A stretch of 64,000 nt of DNA from Streptomyces sp. TG1A-8 (GCF_030499535.1 NZ_JASTLB010000001.1:5270001-5334000); one strand, 5' to 3'; positions 1-10,208 are shown, counted from the stretch's first letter. Made by a program: numbers and translations. Notes: a model not told the origin generated them from the letters alone.

Positions 1-1
1 G

Positions 2-577
2 ATCGCGGACGTCATGCGGACGGTCCGCGAGGCCCACCGGGCCACCGGCAAGCCCGTCCTGGTGATGACCTACTGGAACCCCGTCGACCGCTACGGCGTC
101 GAGCGCTTCACCGCCGAGCTGGCCGAGGCGGGCGGCGCCGGCTGCATCCTGCCCGACCTGCCGGTCCAGGAGTCGGCGCTGTGGCGCGAGCACGCCGAGA
201 AGCACGGCCTCGCGACCGTCTTCGTCGTCGCCCCCAGCAGCAGGGACGAACGGCTCGCGCAGATCACCGCCGCGGGCAGCGGCTTCGTCTACGCGGCCTC
301 GCTGATGGGTGTCACGGGCACCCGCGAGTCCGTCGGCGCGCAGGCCCAGGACCTGGTCGAGCGGACCCGGGCCACCGGCACCGCGCTGCCGGTGTGCGTC
401 GGGCTCGGCGTCTCCAACCCGGCCCAGGCCGCCGAGGTCGCCGGGTTCGCCGACGGCGTCATCGTCGGCTCGGCGTTCGTGAAGCGGATGCTGGACGCCC
501 CGGACCACGCCCGCGGCATCGAGGCGGTCCGGGCGCTGGCCGGCGACCTGGCGGAGGGCGTGCGCGGGCGGGCGTGA
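2..577 (+). CDS. trpA: tryptophan synthase alpha chain (5' partial)
   Basis: TrpA cleaves indole-3-glycerol phosphate to indole and glyceraldehyde 3-phosphate and passes indole to TrpB. The last 191 residues are visible; the family is about 265-270 long, so roughly 75-80 N-terminal residues, including the catalytic Glu and Asp, lie before the window. Visible family features are the VLVMTYWNPV strand, the ILPDLPVQE segment, the VTGTRESVG loop and the phosphate-binding GLGVSNPAQ and GVIVGSAFVK motifs near the C-terminus. The frame is open from the first bases. A strong hairpin follows the stop, so trpA probably ends its operon. Confidence 0.96.
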   Translation: MADVMRTVREAHRATGKPVLVMTYWNPVDRYGVERFTAELAEAGGAGCILPDLPVQESALWREHAEKHGLATVFVVAPSSRDERLAQITAAGSGFVYAASLMGVTGTRESVGAQAQDLVERTRATGTALPVCVGLGVSNPAQAAEVAGFADGVIVGSAFVKRMLDAPDHARGIEAVRALAGDLAEGVRGRA

Positions 578-652
578 CCCGGCGCCCCGTCCGGAACGGC
601 CCGTGCCCCGGCGCTCCCACGGCGTTGGTCACTCGAACGGGTGGACCTCGGG

Positions 653-679
653 CCGGGGAGGCGCGCTGCGCCTCCCCGG
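653..679 (+). terminator. hairpin terminator after trpA
   Basis: Perfect 12-bp inverted repeat, CCGGGGAGGCGC / GCGCCTCCCCGG, with a 3-nt loop and no long T-run, as is usual in Streptomyces. It ends only 14 nt before the GTG of the next gene, so it could also attenuate read-through into it. Confidence 0.75.
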
Positions 680-693
680 TTCGTTCTGGGGGT

Positions 694-1470
694 GTGAGCG
701 AGAACAACCGTGACGGAAAGCGCACCGCCCGGGAGCGGCTGGCGGTCGAGCGCGAGAAGCAGAGGGCCGCGGACAGGCGGCGGCGCACGCTGATCGTGGG
801 AGCGAGCGTCGTCTGCGTCCTCGGCCTCGCGGCGGTGGCCGGCGTGGTCGCCGCGAACGCCGGCAAGGACAAGGGCAGCGACAACGCCGGCCCGGTCGTC
901 GCGCCGTCCGGCGCCCAGGGCAAGGACAGCCTCGCGGTCCCGGTCGGCGGGGACGGCGCGAAGTCGGCACTCACGGTCTGGGAGGACTTCCGCTGCCCGG
1001 CCTGCCGGTCCTTCGAGACGGCGTACCGCCCCGTGCTCCACCAGCTGACCGACGCCGGCAAGCTCAGGATCGAGTACCACCTGGTCCGGCTGATCGACGG
1101 CAACCTCGGCGGAAGCGGCTCCCTGCGCGCGGGCAACGCCGCGGCCTGCGCCCAGGACGCCGGGAAGTTCCGCGACTACCACGACGTGCTGTACGAGAAC
1201 CAGCCCGAGGAGAGGGACGACGCCTTCGGCGACGACACCAGGCTGATCGCGCTGGCGGGCAAGGTCGGCGGCCTGGACACGCCCGCGTTCCGGAAGTGCG
1301 TCAAGGACGGCACCCACAACAGCTGGGTGGACAAGTCCCACAAGGCCTTCCAGGCCGGCGGCTTCGGCGGGACGCCCACGGTCCTGTTCGGCGGCAGGAA
1401 CATCTACCAGGACCGGTCGATGACCCCGGCCAAGCTCAAGCAGATGGTGGAGGCCGCCGACGGACGGTGA
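694..1470 (+). CDS. membrane-anchored DsbA-like thioredoxin-fold protein
   Basis: 258 residues. A basic N-terminus rich in Arg, Lys and Glu precedes one hydrophobic segment (about residues 31-52), then an extracytoplasmic DsbA-type thioredoxin domain with the redox motif CPAC (context DFRCPACRSFE) and a cis-proline loop, GTPTVLFGG, near the end. It probably forms or isomerises disulfides in exported proteins; the substrate is unknown. The GTG start at 694 is chosen because coding-like sequence begins there, just after the trpA terminator. An open frame continues upstream but reads trpA out of frame. lgt follows 83 nt downstream, so two envelope-protein maturation functions sit together. Confidence 0.88.
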   Translation: MSENNRDGKRTARERLAVEREKQRAADRRRRTLIVGASVVCVLGLAAVAGVVAANAGKDKGSDNAGPVVAPSGAQGKDSLAVPVGGDGAKSALTVWEDFRCPACRSFETAYRPVLHQLTDAGKLRIEYHLVRLIDGNLGGSGSLRAGNAAACAQDAGKFRDYHDVLYENQPEERDDAFGDDTRLIALAGKVGGLDTPAFRKCVKDGTHNSWVDKSHKAFQAGGFGGTPTVLFGGRNIYQDRSMTPAKLKQMVEAADGR

Positions 1471-1537
1471 GCGTGGTTCCCACCTCCCCGTTATGGACCC
1501 GTAGCCGGGCGGCCTGCCGCCCCGCGGCCCGGCACGG

Positions 1538-1543
1538 TAGCGT
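1538..1543 (+). promoter_or_regulatory. candidate -10 element for lgt (leaderless or near-leaderless)
   Basis: TAGCGT lies 10 nt before the lgt ATG and no Shine-Dalgarno sequence intervenes. This is inferred from sequence and spacing only. Confidence 0.4.
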
Positions 1544-1553
1544 CAACCCCGCC

Positions 1554-2510
1554 ATGGAACTTGCCTACATTCCCAGTCCGTCGCGCGGGGTGCTGTACCT
1601 CGGCCCCATTCCGCTGCGCGGCTACGCCTTCTGCATCATCATCGGCGTCTTCGTCGCCGTCTGGCTCGGCAACAGGCGTTGGATCGCCCGCGGCGGACGG
1701 TCCGGCACGGTCGCCGACATCGCGGTCTGGGCCGTGCCCTTCGGGCTGGTCGGCGGCCGGCTCTACCACGTGATCACGGACTACGAGCTGTACTTCAGCG
1801 ACGGCCGTGACTGGGTGGACGCCTTCAAGGTGTGGGAGGGCGGCCTCGGCATCTGGGGCGCCATCGCGCTCGGCGCGCTCGGCGCGTGGATCGGTGCCCG
1901 TCGGCGGGGCGTCCCGATGCCCGCGTACGCCGACGCCGTCGCGCCCGGCATCGCCCTCGCGCAGGCCATCGGCCGCTGGGGCAACTGGTTCAACCAGGAG
2001 CTGTACGGCCGCGAGACGGACGTGCCGTGGGCACTGCACATCACCTCGACGGAGGGCGGCCGGGTACCGGGCTACTACCACCCGACCTTCCTCTACGAGT
2101 CCCTGTGGTGCGTCGGCGTGGCCCTGCTGGTGATCTGGGCCGACCGCCGCTTCAGGCTGGGCCACGGCCGGGCGTTCGCCCTGTACGTCGCCGCCTACTG
2201 CGTGGGCCGCGGCTGGATCGAGTACATGCGCGTCGACGAAGCCCACCACATCCTGGGCCTGCGCCTCAACGACTGGACCGCGCTGATCGTGTTCCTGCTG
2301 GCGGTCACCTACATCGTGGTGTCGTCCAGGAAGCGGCCGGGCCGGGAAGCGGTGGTGGAGCCGGGCGTCACGGACGGTCCGGCGCCGAGTGACGGCACGG
2401 ACGCCGGTCCGGGCGACGCGACCGGCCGGGACACGGCTGCGGACACGGACACGGACACGGCCGCGGACGCGTCGGACGGCGAGGCGGAGTCGGCGGCGAA
2501 GCACGGCTGA
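1554..2510 (+). CDS. lgt: prolipoprotein diacylglyceryl transferase
   Basis: Integral membrane enzyme that moves diacylglycerol from phosphatidylglycerol to the lipobox cysteine of prolipoproteins, the first lipoprotein maturation step. 318 residues with about seven hydrophobic segments. Diagnostic features are the N-terminal PLRGYAFCIIIGV segment, the GRWGNWFNQELYG signature and HPTFLYES. The final 60 or so residues are a low-complexity Asp/Thr/Gly/Ala tail, common in actinobacterial Lgt. The ATG at 1554 is the first start compatible with the conserved MELAYIPSP N-terminus. The LivK-type lipoprotein in this window would be a client. Confidence 0.95.
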   Translation: MELAYIPSPSRGVLYLGPIPLRGYAFCIIIGVFVAVWLGNRRWIARGGRSGTVADIAVWAVPFGLVGGRLYHVITDYELYFSDGRDWVDAFKVWEGGLGIWGAIALGALGAWIGARRRGVPMPAYADAVAPGIALAQAIGRWGNWFNQELYGRETDVPWALHITSTEGGRVPGYYHPTFLYESLWCVGVALLVIWADRRFRLGHGRAFALYVAAYCVGRGWIEYMRVDEAHHILGLRLNDWTALIVFLLAVTYIVVSSRKRPGREAVVEPGVTDGPAPSDGTDAGPGDATGRDTAADTDTDTAADASDGEAESAAKHG

Positions 2511-2530
2511 CGGCCGCCGCGAGGACACCG

Positions 2531-2559
2531 AGGGCGCCCCGGGACCACCGGGGCGCCCT
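2531..2559 (+). terminator. hairpin terminator after lgt
   Basis: Perfect 12-bp inverted repeat AGGGCGCCCCGG / CCGGGGCGCCCT with a 5-nt loop, 20 nt after the lgt stop. Confidence 0.8.
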
Positions 2560-2710
2560 CTGCGTGCACGGGCCGGGGCCGTGGCACGTCCGGCACCGCC
2601 GACCGCCGCCGTGCCCCCCCCGGGGCGGTGCTCGGCCCGCGCGCCGGTGGCGGGACCGGCCCCGGGGCCGCCGCGACCACCGGCGCGTCGGCGAAGCGGC
2701 CCTCGGACAG

Positions 2711-2750
2711 CGCCTGGGCGCCGTGGCACGAAGGCCACGGCGCCCAGGCG
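2711..2750. other. second perfect hairpin in the lgt-VIT gap
   Basis: Arms CGCCTGGGCGCCGTGG (2711-2726) and its exact complement (2735-2750) with an 8-nt loop. It lies 200 nt after lgt and 220 nt before the VIT gene, with no open frame of note between, so it does not obviously terminate a known gene. It could end a small RNA on either strand or be a leftover terminator. The rest of the 2511-2973 gap is GC-rich filler, then an AT-richer promoter stretch from about 2820. Confidence 0.5.
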
Positions 2751-2854
2751 GATGCGCCCCCACGGCAGGCACACGGATGAGCTCCGACGGGCCACGCGTC
2801 ACCCGGTCGACATCTGAGGGTTACCTAGCACATATGAGTGAAACTGGCAAAAGT

Positions 2855-2873
2855 GCAGGTTAGCCGAGCCTTT
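2855..2873 (+). promoter_or_regulatory. candidate iron box 1 (DtxR/DmdR-type) upstream of VIT gene
   Basis: GCAGGTTAGCCGAGCCTTT matches the DtxR/IdeR/DmdR consensus TTAGGTTAGCCTAACCTAA at 13 of 19 positions by hand alignment, with the AGGTTAGCC core intact. It lies in the AT-rich stretch about 100 nt before the VIT start. Confidence 0.5.
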
Positions 2874-2940
2874 CCTTGCTGGCGCACGGGAAATGAATGG
2901 CGTACGTTCGGTGTTGTCAAAAAATAGAACTCGTCCAAAG

Positions 2941-2959
2941 TTAGCTTTGGCTAAGCTTC
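2941..2959 (+). promoter_or_regulatory. candidate iron box 2 upstream of VIT gene
   Basis: TTAGCTTTGGCTAAGCTTC also matches the same 19-bp consensus at 13 positions and contains the perfect inverted repeat TTAGC-TTTG-GCTAA. It ends 14 nt before the ATG at 2974, where a bound repressor would block transcription or initiation. Confidence 0.45.
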
Positions 2960-2973
2960 CCCGGGGGTCCCGC

Positions 2974-3705
2974 ATGGCCATCATCGACACCGAGGCCGCG
3001 CTGCACGAGGCGCACCGAGACAACCACACGCACCGCGACGTGAACGGCGGCTGGTTGCGCCCCGCCGTATTCGGCGCCATGGACGGCCTGGTCTCCAACC
3101 TCGCGCTGATGACCGGCGTCGCGGGCGGCTCCGTCAGCCACCGGACGATCGTGATCACCGGCCTCGCCGGCCTCGCGGCCGGCGCCTTCTCCATGGCGGC
3201 CGGCGAGTACACCTCGGTCGCCTCGCAGCGCGAACTCGTCGAGGCGGAGCTGGACGTCGAGCGGCGCGAGCTGCGCAGGCACCCGCAGGACGAGGAGGAC
3301 GAACTGGCGGCACTCTACGCGGCCCGCGGCGTGGAGCCCGCGCTGGCCCGTGAAGTGGCCCGGCAGCTGTCGAAGGACCCCGAGCAGGCGCTGGAGGTCC
3401 ACGCCCGCGAGGAACTGGGCATCGACCCCGGCGACCTGCCCTCGCCGCTGGTCGCGGCGGTGTCGTCGTTCGGGTCCTTCGCCCTGGGTGCCCTGCTGCC
3501 GCTGCTGCCCTACCTGCTCGGCGCGAGCGCCCTGTGGCCGGCCGTGCTGCTCGCGCTCGCCGGGCTCTTCGGCTGCGGTGCGGTGGTGGCCAGGGTGACC
3601 GCGCGCAGCTGGTGGTACAGCGGCCTGCGCCAGCTCGCGCTGGGCGGCGCGGCGGCCGGTGTGACGTACGCCCTGGGCGGCCTGTTCGGAACGGCCGTAG
3701 GATGA
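2974..3705 (+). CDS. VIT/CCC1 family iron or manganese transporter
   Basis: 243 residues. VIT1/CCC1 proteins move Fe2+ or Mn2+ across membranes for detoxification or storage. The N-terminal membrane half carries VFGAMDGLVSNLALMTGVAG and a GAFSMAAGEYTSVASQRE helix, both typical of the family. A charged, Glu-rich cytoplasmic segment follows (about residues 85-150, metal-binding in plant VIT1), then three hydrophobic helices. ATG 2974 is chosen because the frame upstream would run through iron box 2; GGGGG lies 7 nt before it. Monocistronic, with a gap on both sides. The flanking iron-box-like sites suggest iron-dependent control, by inference. Confidence 0.88.
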   Translation: MAIIDTEAALHEAHRDNHTHRDVNGGWLRPAVFGAMDGLVSNLALMTGVAGGSVSHRTIVITGLAGLAAGAFSMAAGEYTSVASQRELVEAELDVERRELRRHPQDEEDELAALYAARGVEPALAREVARQLSKDPEQALEVHAREELGIDPGDLPSPLVAAVSSFGSFALGALLPLLPYLLGASALWPAVLLALAGLFGCGAVVARVTARSWWYSGLRQLALGGAAAGVTYALGGLFGTAVG

Positions 3706-3976
3706 TGCCGCCGGAACTTATGCGCGGGGCCGCATAAGTAGCCGTTACCCGCTGGTTTCGGAAGCTTTACCACCGGGCATGAGCCGTACGCGCCGCGGGC
3801 AATGACGCCCGTGACGCACACCTCGGGACAGCGGCGACGCTTCCCCCGGCCCTCCCGGGCCGACGGACACCGATCAGATCGATCTCGTCCGGTCCGGCCC
3901 CCATTTTCTTCCGCCGCCCGTGCGCGGCACCCGCCGCGACCCCGTGGCACCCCGCCGGCCACCCCTGCGGCGTCCG

Positions 3977-4021
3977 CATGATGGAACGCAGTATCCGCTT
4001 CCCGAGAACCGTTCCATCATG
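3977..4021. promoter_or_regulatory. perfect 12-bp inverted repeat upstream of gltB
   Basis: CATGATGGAACG (3977-3988) and CGTTCCATCATG (4010-4021) are exact complements separated by 21 nt. Both arms are less GC-rich than their surroundings. It could be an operator for a dimeric or tetrameric regulator contacting sites about three helical turns apart, or an RNA stem if it is transcribed. Confidence 0.6.
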
Positions 4022-4036
4022 TAACCTGCACGAAAT
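4021..4036 (+). promoter_or_regulatory. candidate GlnR site
   Basis: GTAAC-N6-GAAAT fits the a-site/b-site pattern (GTnAC-N6-GAAAC) reported for the actinobacterial nitrogen regulator GlnR. It starts at the last base of the inverted repeat and lies 75 nt before the gltB ATG. Only one a-b pair is evident. Confidence 0.4.
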
Positions 4037-4110
4037 TTTGCATCCCCCGCAGAGGGCCAACGTCGTCCCTCGGCACCAGCACATGCCACATGACGACGAC
4101 GGGAGAGCCG

Positions 4111-7100
4111 ATGCGTACGCCGCGCCAGCCGTCCCAGCATTCCTCGAATGGCCAGAAGTGGTCGTTCATGGATGCTCGCCCTGCTGCGCAGGGTATGTAC
4201 GACCCCCGCAACGAGCACGACGCCTGCGGCGTCGGCTTCGTGGCCACCCTTACCGGCGAGGCGTCCCACACGCTGGTCGAACAGGCGCTCACCGTCCTGC
4301 GCAACCTGGAGCACCGCGGTGCCACCGGCTCCGAGCCGGACTCCGGCGACGGCGCCGGCATCCTCTCCCAGGTGCCGGACGCCTTCTTCCGCGAGGTGGC
4401 CGGATTCGACCTGCCCGCGGCGGGCTCGTACGCCGTCGGCATCGCCTTCCTGCCGGAGGAGGGCATCGAGGACGCCGTCTCGCACATCGAGGCGATCGCG
4501 GCCGAGGAAGGCCTCACCGTGCTCGGCTGGCGCGCCGTCCCGGTCGCCCCCGAGCTGCTCGGCGCCACCGCCCGCTCCACCATGCCGGTCTTCCGCCAGC
4601 TCTTCGTCACCGACGGCGCCAGCGCGGGCATCGCGCTGGACCGCAGGGCGTTCGTGCTGCGCAAGCGCGCCGAGCGCGAGGCCGGGGTCTACTTCCCGTC
4701 CCTGTCCGCCCGGACGATCGTCTACAAGGGCATGTTGACCACCGGCCAGCTGGAGCCCTTCTTCCCGGACCTGTCCGACCGCCGCTTCGCCTCCGCGATC
4801 GCGCTCGTGCACTCCCGCTTCTCCACCAACACCTTCCCCTCGTGGCCGCTCGCACACCCCTACCGGTTCGTCGCGCACAACGGTGAGATCAACACCGTCA
4901 AGGGCAACCGCAACTGGATGCGCGCCCGCGAGTCGCAGCTGGTCTCCGACCTGTTCGGCCCGCAGGAGCGGATCGACCGCGTCTTCCCCGTCTGCACCCC
5001 GGACGCCTCCGACTCCGCCTCCTTCGACGAGGTCCTGGAGCTGCTGCACCTCGGCGGCCGCTCGCTGCCGCACTCCGTGCTGATGATGATCCCGGAGGCG
5101 TGGGAGAACCACGCCTCCATGGACCCGGCCCGGCGCGCCTTCTACCAGTTCCACGCCACGCTGATGGAGCCCTGGGACGGTCCCGCCTGCGTGACCTTCA
5201 CCGACGGCACCCAGGTCGGCGCCGTGCTCGACCGCAACGGCCTGCGCCCCGGCCGCTACTGGGTCACCGACGACGGCCTCGTCGTCCTCGGCTCCGAGGT
5301 CGGCGTCCTCGACATCGACCCGGCCAGGGTCGTCCGCAAGGGCCGGCTCCAGCCCGGCCGCATGTTCCTCGTGGACACCGCCGAGCACCGCATCATCGAG
5401 GACGACGAGATCAAGGCGGCCCTCGCCACCGAGAAGCCGTACGCCGACTGGCTGGAGGCCGGCGAGATCGAGCTGGGCGACCTGCCCGAGCGCGAGCACA
5501 TCGTGCACACCCACGCCTCGGTCACCCGCCGCCAGCAGACCTTCGGCTACACCGAGGAGGAGCTGCGCGTCCTCCTCGCGCCGATGGCCCGCACCGGCGC
5601 CGAGCCGATCGGCTCCATGGGCACCGACTCGCCGATCGCGGCCCTGTCCGAGCGCCCGCGGCTGCTGTTCGACTACTTCACCCAGCTGTTCGCGCAGGTC
5701 ACCAACCCGCCGCTGGACGCGATCCGCGAGGAGCTGGTCACCTCCCTGCGCTCGTCGCTGGGCCCCGAGGGGAACCTGCTGGAGCCGACAGCCGCCTCCT
5801 GCCGCACGGTCACCCTGCCCTTCCCGGTCATCGACAACGACGAGCTGGCCAAGCTCATTCACATCAACGCCGACGGCGACATGCCCGGCCTCAAGGCGGC
5901 GACCCTCTCCGGCCTGTACCGGGTCTCCGGCGGCGGCGAGGCGCTGGCCGCGCGCCTCGACGAGATCTGCGCCGAGGCCGACGCGGCCATCGGCAACGGC
6001 GCCCGCCTGATCGTGCTCTCCGACCGGCACTCCGACGCCGAGCACGCGCCGATCCCCTCGCTGCTGCTCACCTCGGCCGTCCACCACCACCTCATCCGCA
6101 CCAAGCAGCGCACCCAGGTCGGCCTGCTGGTCGAGGCCGGCGACGTCCGCGAGGTCCACCACGTCGCCCTGCTCATCGGCTACGGCGCCGCCGCGGTCAA
6201 CCCGTACCTGGCGATGGAGTCCGTCGAGGACCTACTGCGCGCCGGCACCTTCCTGAACGGCATCGAGTCCGAGAAGGCCATCCGCAACCTGATCCACGCC
6301 CTCGGCAAGGGCGTGCTGAAGGTCATGTCCAAGATGGGCATCTCCACCGTCGCCTCCTACCGCGGCGCCCAGGTCTTCGAGGCCGTCGGCCTGGACGAGA
6401 CCTTCGTGGAGAAGTACTTCAACGGCACCGCCACCAAGATCGGCGGCGTCGGCATCGACGTCGTCGCCCGGGAGGTCGCCGCCCGCCACGCCAAGGCCTA
6501 CCCCGCCTCCGGCATCGCTCCCGCGCACCGCGCGCTGGAGATCGGCGGCGAGTACCAGTGGCGCCGCGAGGGCGAGCCGCACCTGTTCGACCCGGAGACG
6601 GTCTTCCGCCTCCAGCACTCCACGCGCACCGGCCGCTACGACATCTTCAAGAAGTACACGGACCGCGTGAACGAGCAGTCCGAGCGCCTGATGACGCTGC
6701 GCGGCCTGTTCGGCTTCAAGTCCGGCCGCGCGCCGGTCCCGGTCGAGGAGGTCGAGCCGGTCTCCGAGATCGTCAAGCGCTTCTCCACCGGCGCGATGTC
6801 GTACGGCTCCATCTCCAAGGAGGCGCACGAGACCCTCGCCATCGCCATGAACCAGCTGGGCGGCAAGTCCAACACCGGTGAGGGCGGCGAGGACGCGGAG
6901 CGACTGTACGACCCCGCGCGCCGCTCGGCGATCAAGCAGGTCGCCTCGGGCCGCTTCGGCGTCACCTCCGAGTACCTGGTCAACGCGGACGACATCCAGA
7001 TCAAGATGGCCCAGGGCGCCAAGCCAGGCGAGGGCGGCCAGCTGCCCGGCCACAAGGTCTACCCCTGGGTCGCCAGGACGCGGCACTCCACGCCGGGCGT

Positions 7101-8706
7101 CGGCCTGATCTCCCCGCCGCCGCACCACGACATCTACTCCATCGAGGACCTGGCGCAGCTGATCCACGACCTGAAGAACGCCAACCCGCAGGCCCGCATC
7201 CACGTGAAGCTGGTCTCCGAGGTCGGCGTCGGCACGGTCGCCGCGGGCGTCTCCAAGGCGCACGCGGACGTGGTCCTGATCTCCGGCCACGACGGCGGCA
7301 CGGGTGCCTCCCCGCTGACCTCGCTGAAGCACGCGGGCGGCCCCTGGGAGCTGGGCCTGGCCGAGACGCAGCAGACCCTGCTGCTCAACGGCCTGCGCGA
7401 CCGGATCGTGGTGCAGACGGACGGCCAGCTCAAGACCGGCCGGGACGTGATCATCGCCGCGCTGCTGGGCGCCGAGGAGTTCGGTTTCGCGACCGCGCCG
7501 CTCGTCGTCTCCGGCTGCGTGATGATGCGCGTGTGCCACCTGGACACCTGTCCGGTCGGCATCGCCACCCAGAACCCCACCCTGCGCGACCGCTTCTCCG
7601 GCAAGGCCGAGTACGTGGTCAACTTCTTCCGGTTCATCGCGCAGGAGGTCCGCGAGCTGCTCGCCGAGCTGGGCTTCCGCTCCATCGAGGAGGCCGTCGG
7701 CCACGCCGAGGTGCTCGACGTCGAGCGCGCGGTCACCCACTGGAAGGCGCAGGGCCTGGACCTAGAGCCGCTGTTCCACGTCCCCGAGCTGCCCGAGGGC
7801 GCGGTCCGCCACCGGCTGGTCGCCCAGGACCACGGTCTGGAGAAGGCGCTGGACAACGAGCTGATCAAACTCGCCGCGGACGCGCTCGCCGCCCCGGACG
7901 CCGCCGGGGCCCAGCCGGTGCGCGCCCAGGTCGCCATCCGCAACATCAACCGCACGGTCGGCACCATGCTCGGCCACGAGGTGACGAAGAAGTTCGGTGG
8001 CGCCGGCCTGCCCGACGACACCATCGACATCACCTTCACCGGCTCGGCCGGCCAGTCCTTCGGCGCGTTCCTGCCGCGCGGCGTCACACTGCGCCTGGAG
8101 GGCGACGCCAACGACTACGTCGGCAAGGGCCTGTCCGGCGGCCGGATCATCGTCCGCCCGGACCGCGCGGCCGACCACCTGGCCGAGTACTCGACCATCG
8201 CCGGCAACACCATCGCCTACGGCGCCACCGGCGGCGAGCTGTTCCTGCGCGGCCGCACCGGTGAGCGGTTCTGCGTCCGCAACTCCGGCGCGCTGGTCGT
8301 CTCCGAGGGCGTGGGCGACCACGGCTGCGAGTACATGACCGGCGGTCACGCCGTCGTCCTCGGCCCGATCGGCCGCAACTTCGCGGCGGGCATGTCCGGC
8401 GGCGTCGCCTACGTCATCGACCTGGCCCGCGACGACGTCAACGCCGGCAACGCCGACGCCGTCGAGGAACTGGACGACACGGACCGGCAGTGGCTGCACG
8501 ACGTGGTGCGCCGCCACGCCGAGGAGACCGGATCGACGGTCGCCGGGAAGCTGCTGGCCGACTGGGACAGGGCCGTGGCGCGGTTCAGCAAGATCATCCC
8601 CAGCACGTACAAGGCAGTGCTCGCCGCCAAGGACGCCGCCGAGCGAGCCGGTCTCTCCGAGACCGAGACCACCGAGAAGATGATGGAGGCGGCGAGCAAT
8701 GGCTGA
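4111..8706 (+). CDS. gltB: glutamate synthase large (alpha) subunit
   Basis: 1531 residues, full length. GltB hydrolyses glutamine and adds the ammonia to 2-oxoglutarate, giving glutamate. An N-terminal class II amidotransferase domain begins at the conserved Cys39 ([10 protein letters not shown]), implying removal of a 38-residue propeptide. The central domain and FMN-binding synthase domain follow, with [18 protein letters not shown] and the 3Fe-4S cysteines in [15 protein letters not shown], then the C-terminal GXGXG beta-helix ([14 protein letters not shown]). ATG 4111 has GGGAGAG 3 nt upstream; the in-frame ATG at 4090 has no ribosome site. gltD overlaps its 3' end by 8 nt, so the subunits are translationally coupled. 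Confidence 0.97.
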   Translation: MRTPRQPSQHSSNGQKWSFMDARPAAQGMYDPRNEHDACGVGFVATLTGEASHTLVEQALTVLRNLEHRGATGSEPDSGDGAGILSQVPDAFFREVAGFDLPAAGSYAVGIAFLPEEGIEDAVSHIEAIAAEEGLTVLGWRAVPVAPELLGATARSTMPVFRQLFVTDGASAGIALDRRAFVLRKRAEREAGVYFPSLSARTIVYKGMLTTGQLEPFFPDLSDRRFASAIALVHSRFSTNTFPSWPLAHPYRFVAHNGEINTVKGNRNWMRARESQLVSDLFGPQERIDRVFPVCTPDASDSASFDEVLELLHLGGRSLPHSVLMMIPEAWENHASMDPARRAFYQFHATLMEPWDGPACVTFTDGTQVGAVLDRNGLRPGRYWVTDDGLVVLGSEVGVLDIDPARVVRKGRLQPGRMFLVDTAEHRIIEDDEIKAALATEKPYADWLEAGEIELGDLPEREHIVHTHASVTRRQQTFGYTEEELRVLLAPMARTGAEPIGSMGTDSPIAALSERPRLLFDYFTQLFAQVTNPPLDAIREELVTSLRSSLGPEGNLLEPTAASCRTVTLPFPVIDNDELAKLIHINADGDMPGLKAATLSGLYRVSGGGEALAARLDEICAEADAAIGNGARLIVLSDRHSDAEHAPIPSLLLTSAVHHHLIRTKQRTQVGLLVEAGDVREVHHVALLIGYGAAAVNPYLAMESVEDLLRAGTFLNGIESEKAIRNLIHALGKGVLKVMSKMGISTVASYRGAQVFEAVGLDETFVEKYFNGTATKIGGVGIDVVAREVAARHAKAYPASGIAPAHRALEIGGEYQWRREGEPHLFDPETVFRLQHSTRTGRYDIFKKYTDRVNEQSERLMTLRGLFGFKSGRAPVPVEEVEPVSEIVKRFSTGAMSYGSISKEAHETLAIAMNQLGGKSNTGEGGEDAERLYDPARRSAIKQVASGRFGVTSEYLVNADDIQIKMAQGAKPGEGGQLPGHKVYPWVARTRHSTPGVGLISPPPHHDIYSIEDLAQLIHDLKNANPQARIHVKLVSEVGVGTVAAGVSKAHADVVLISGHDGGTGASPLTSLKHAGGPWELGLAETQQTLLLNGLRDRIVVQTDGQLKTGRDVIIAALLGAEEFGFATAPLVVSGCVMMRVCHLDTCPVGIATQNPTLRDRFSGKAEYVVNFFRFIAQEVRELLAELGFRSIEEAVGHAEVLDVERAVTHWKAQGLDLEPLFHVPELPEGAVRHRLVAQDHGLEKALDNELIKLAADALAAPDAAGAQPVRAQVAIRNINRTVGTMLGHEVTKKFGGAGLPDDTIDITFTGSAGQSFGAFLPRGVTLRLEGDANDYVGKGLSGGRIIVRPDRAADHLAEYSTIAGNTIAYGATGGELFLRGRTGERFCVRNSGALVVSEGVGDHGCEYMTGGHAVVLGPIGRNFAAGMSGGVAYVIDLARDDVNAGNADAVEELDDTDRQWLHDVVRRHAEETGSTVAGKLLADWDRAVARFSKIIPSTYKAVLAAKDAAERAGLSETETTEKMMEAASNG

Positions 8707-10162
8707 CCCGAAGGGCTTCCTGAACCACGGCCGTGAGGTCGCCAAGACCCGCCCCGTCGCCGAGCGGGTCAAGGACTGGAACGAGGTCTACGTCCCCGGC
8801 TCCCTGCTGCCGATCATCAGCAAGCAGGCCGGCCGCTGCATGGACTGCGGCATCCCGTTCTGCCACAACGGCTGTCCGCTGGGGAACCTGATCCCCGAGT
8901 GGAACGACTACGCCTACCGCGAGGACTGGGCGGCGGCCTCGGAGCGCCTGCACGCCACGAACAACTTCCCGGAGTTCACCGGCCGCCTCTGCCCGGCTCC
9001 TTGCGAGTCGGCGTGCGTGCTCGGCATCAACCAGCCGCCGGTCACCATCAAGAACGTCGAGGTCTCGATCATCGACAAGGCGTGGGAGACCGGGGACGTC
9101 GCCCCGCAGATCCCCGAGCGCCTGTCCGGCAAGACGGTCGCGGTCATCGGCTCGGGCCCCTCGGGCCTGGCCGCCGCCCAGCAGCTGACCCGGGCCGGCC
9201 ACACGGTCGCCGTCTACGAGCGCGCGGACCGCGTCGGGGGCCTCCTGCGGTACGGCATCCCCGAGTTCAAGATGGAGAAGCGGCACATCAACCGCCGCAT
9301 CGAGCAGATGCGCGCGGAGGGCACCCGCTTCCGCACCGGCGTCGAGGTCGGCCGCGACCTGAAGGCGACCGACCTCAGGAAGCGGTACGACGCGGTCGTC
9401 GTCGCCGCCGGCGCCACCACCGCCCGCGACCTGCCGGTCCCCGGTCGTGAGCTCAAGGGCATCCACCAGGCGATGGAGTACCTGCCGCTGGCCAACAAGG
9501 TCCAGGAGGGCGACTACGTCACCCCGCCGATCTCGGCCGAGGGCAAGCACGTCGTCGTCATCGGCGGCGGCGACACCGGCGCCGACTGCGTGGGCACCGC
9601 CCACCGCCAGGGCGCGGCCTCCGTCACCCAGCTGGAGATCATGCCCCGCCCGAACGAGGAGCGGCACCCGGTCAGCCAGCCCTGGCCGACCTTCCCGATC
9701 CTGTACAAGGTCACCTCGGCCCACGAGGAGGGCGGCGAGCGGATCTACTCCGCCTCCACCACCCACTTCGAGGGCGACGAGGACGGCAACGTGCAGTGGC
9801 TGCACCTGGCCGAGGTCGAGTTCGTCGACGGCAGGCTGACGCAGAAGCCGGGCACCGAACGCAAGATCCCGGCCCAGCTGGTCGCCCTCGCCATGGGCTT
9901 CACCGGCACGGACCGCGAGAACGGCCTCGTGGACCAGTTCGGCCTGGAACTGGACGAGCGCGGCAACATCGCCCGCGACGCCGACTTCCAGACCAACGTG
10001 CCGGGCGTGTTCGTCGCCGGCGACGCCGGCCGCGGCCAGTCGCTCATCGTCTGGGCCATCGCGGAGGGCCGCTCGGCCGCCCGTGGCGTCGACCGCTACC
10101 TGACCGGGGCCAGTGACCTGCCGGCCCCCGTCCGCCCGACGGACCGCGCCCTGACGGTCTGA
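8699..10162 (+). CDS. gltD: glutamate synthase small (beta) subunit
   Basis: 487 residues. GltD takes electrons from NADPH through FAD to the GltB iron-sulfur and FMN centres. The N-terminal domain holds the cysteines for two 4Fe-4S clusters, in [17 protein letters not shown] and [10 protein letters not shown] Rossmann FAD motif ([20 protein letters not shown]) follows, and a second dinucleotide motif, [12 protein letters not shown], binds NADPH. The C-terminal FAD segment is [14 protein letters not shown]. It starts inside the end of gltB (ATGA overlap region), as expected for a coupled pair. A strong terminator follows 46 nt after the stop. A second gltD-like gene lies at 59292-60779. Confidence 0.97.
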   Translation: MADPKGFLNHGREVAKTRPVAERVKDWNEVYVPGSLLPIISKQAGRCMDCGIPFCHNGCPLGNLIPEWNDYAYREDWAAASERLHATNNFPEFTGRLCPAPCESACVLGINQPPVTIKNVEVSIIDKAWETGDVAPQIPERLSGKTVAVIGSGPSGLAAAQQLTRAGHTVAVYERADRVGGLLRYGIPEFKMEKRHINRRIEQMRAEGTRFRTGVEVGRDLKATDLRKRYDAVVVAAGATTARDLPVPGRELKGIHQAMEYLPLANKVQEGDYVTPPISAEGKHVVVIGGGDTGADCVGTAHRQGAASVTQLEIMPRPNEERHPVSQPWPTFPILYKVTSAHEEGGERIYSASTTHFEGDEDGNVQWLHLAEVEFVDGRLTQKPGTERKIPAQLVALAMGFTGTDRENGLVDQFGLELDERGNIARDADFQTNVPGVFVAGDAGRGQSLIVWAIAEGRSAARGVDRYLTGASDLPAPVRPTDRALTV

Positions 10163-10208
10163 CGAGCCCCCCGGAACGTCCCGTACAAAGGCGTACGGAA
10201 CACCAGAC

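Larger units (their letters stand above)
3706..4110. other. gltB upstream region
   Basis: 405 nt without a credible gene. The first 270 nt show nothing I can name. The last 135 nt hold a perfect inverted repeat, a GlnR-like site and an AT-richer stretch, CGAAATTTTGCAT, likely to contain the gltB promoter, followed by the gltB ribosome binding site at 4101-4107. Confidence 0.6.

Noticed and set aside
4090..4110. Earlier ATG for gltB at 4090
   Set aside because: No ribosome site before it, whereas ATG 4111 has GGGAGAG at proper distance and matches the remembered N-terminus.
3874..6162. Open frame of 762 codons antisense to gltB
   Set aside because: Typical antisense shadow of high-GC coding DNA, with repeated Gly/Val/Asp/Leu composition and no motif; gltB is certain.
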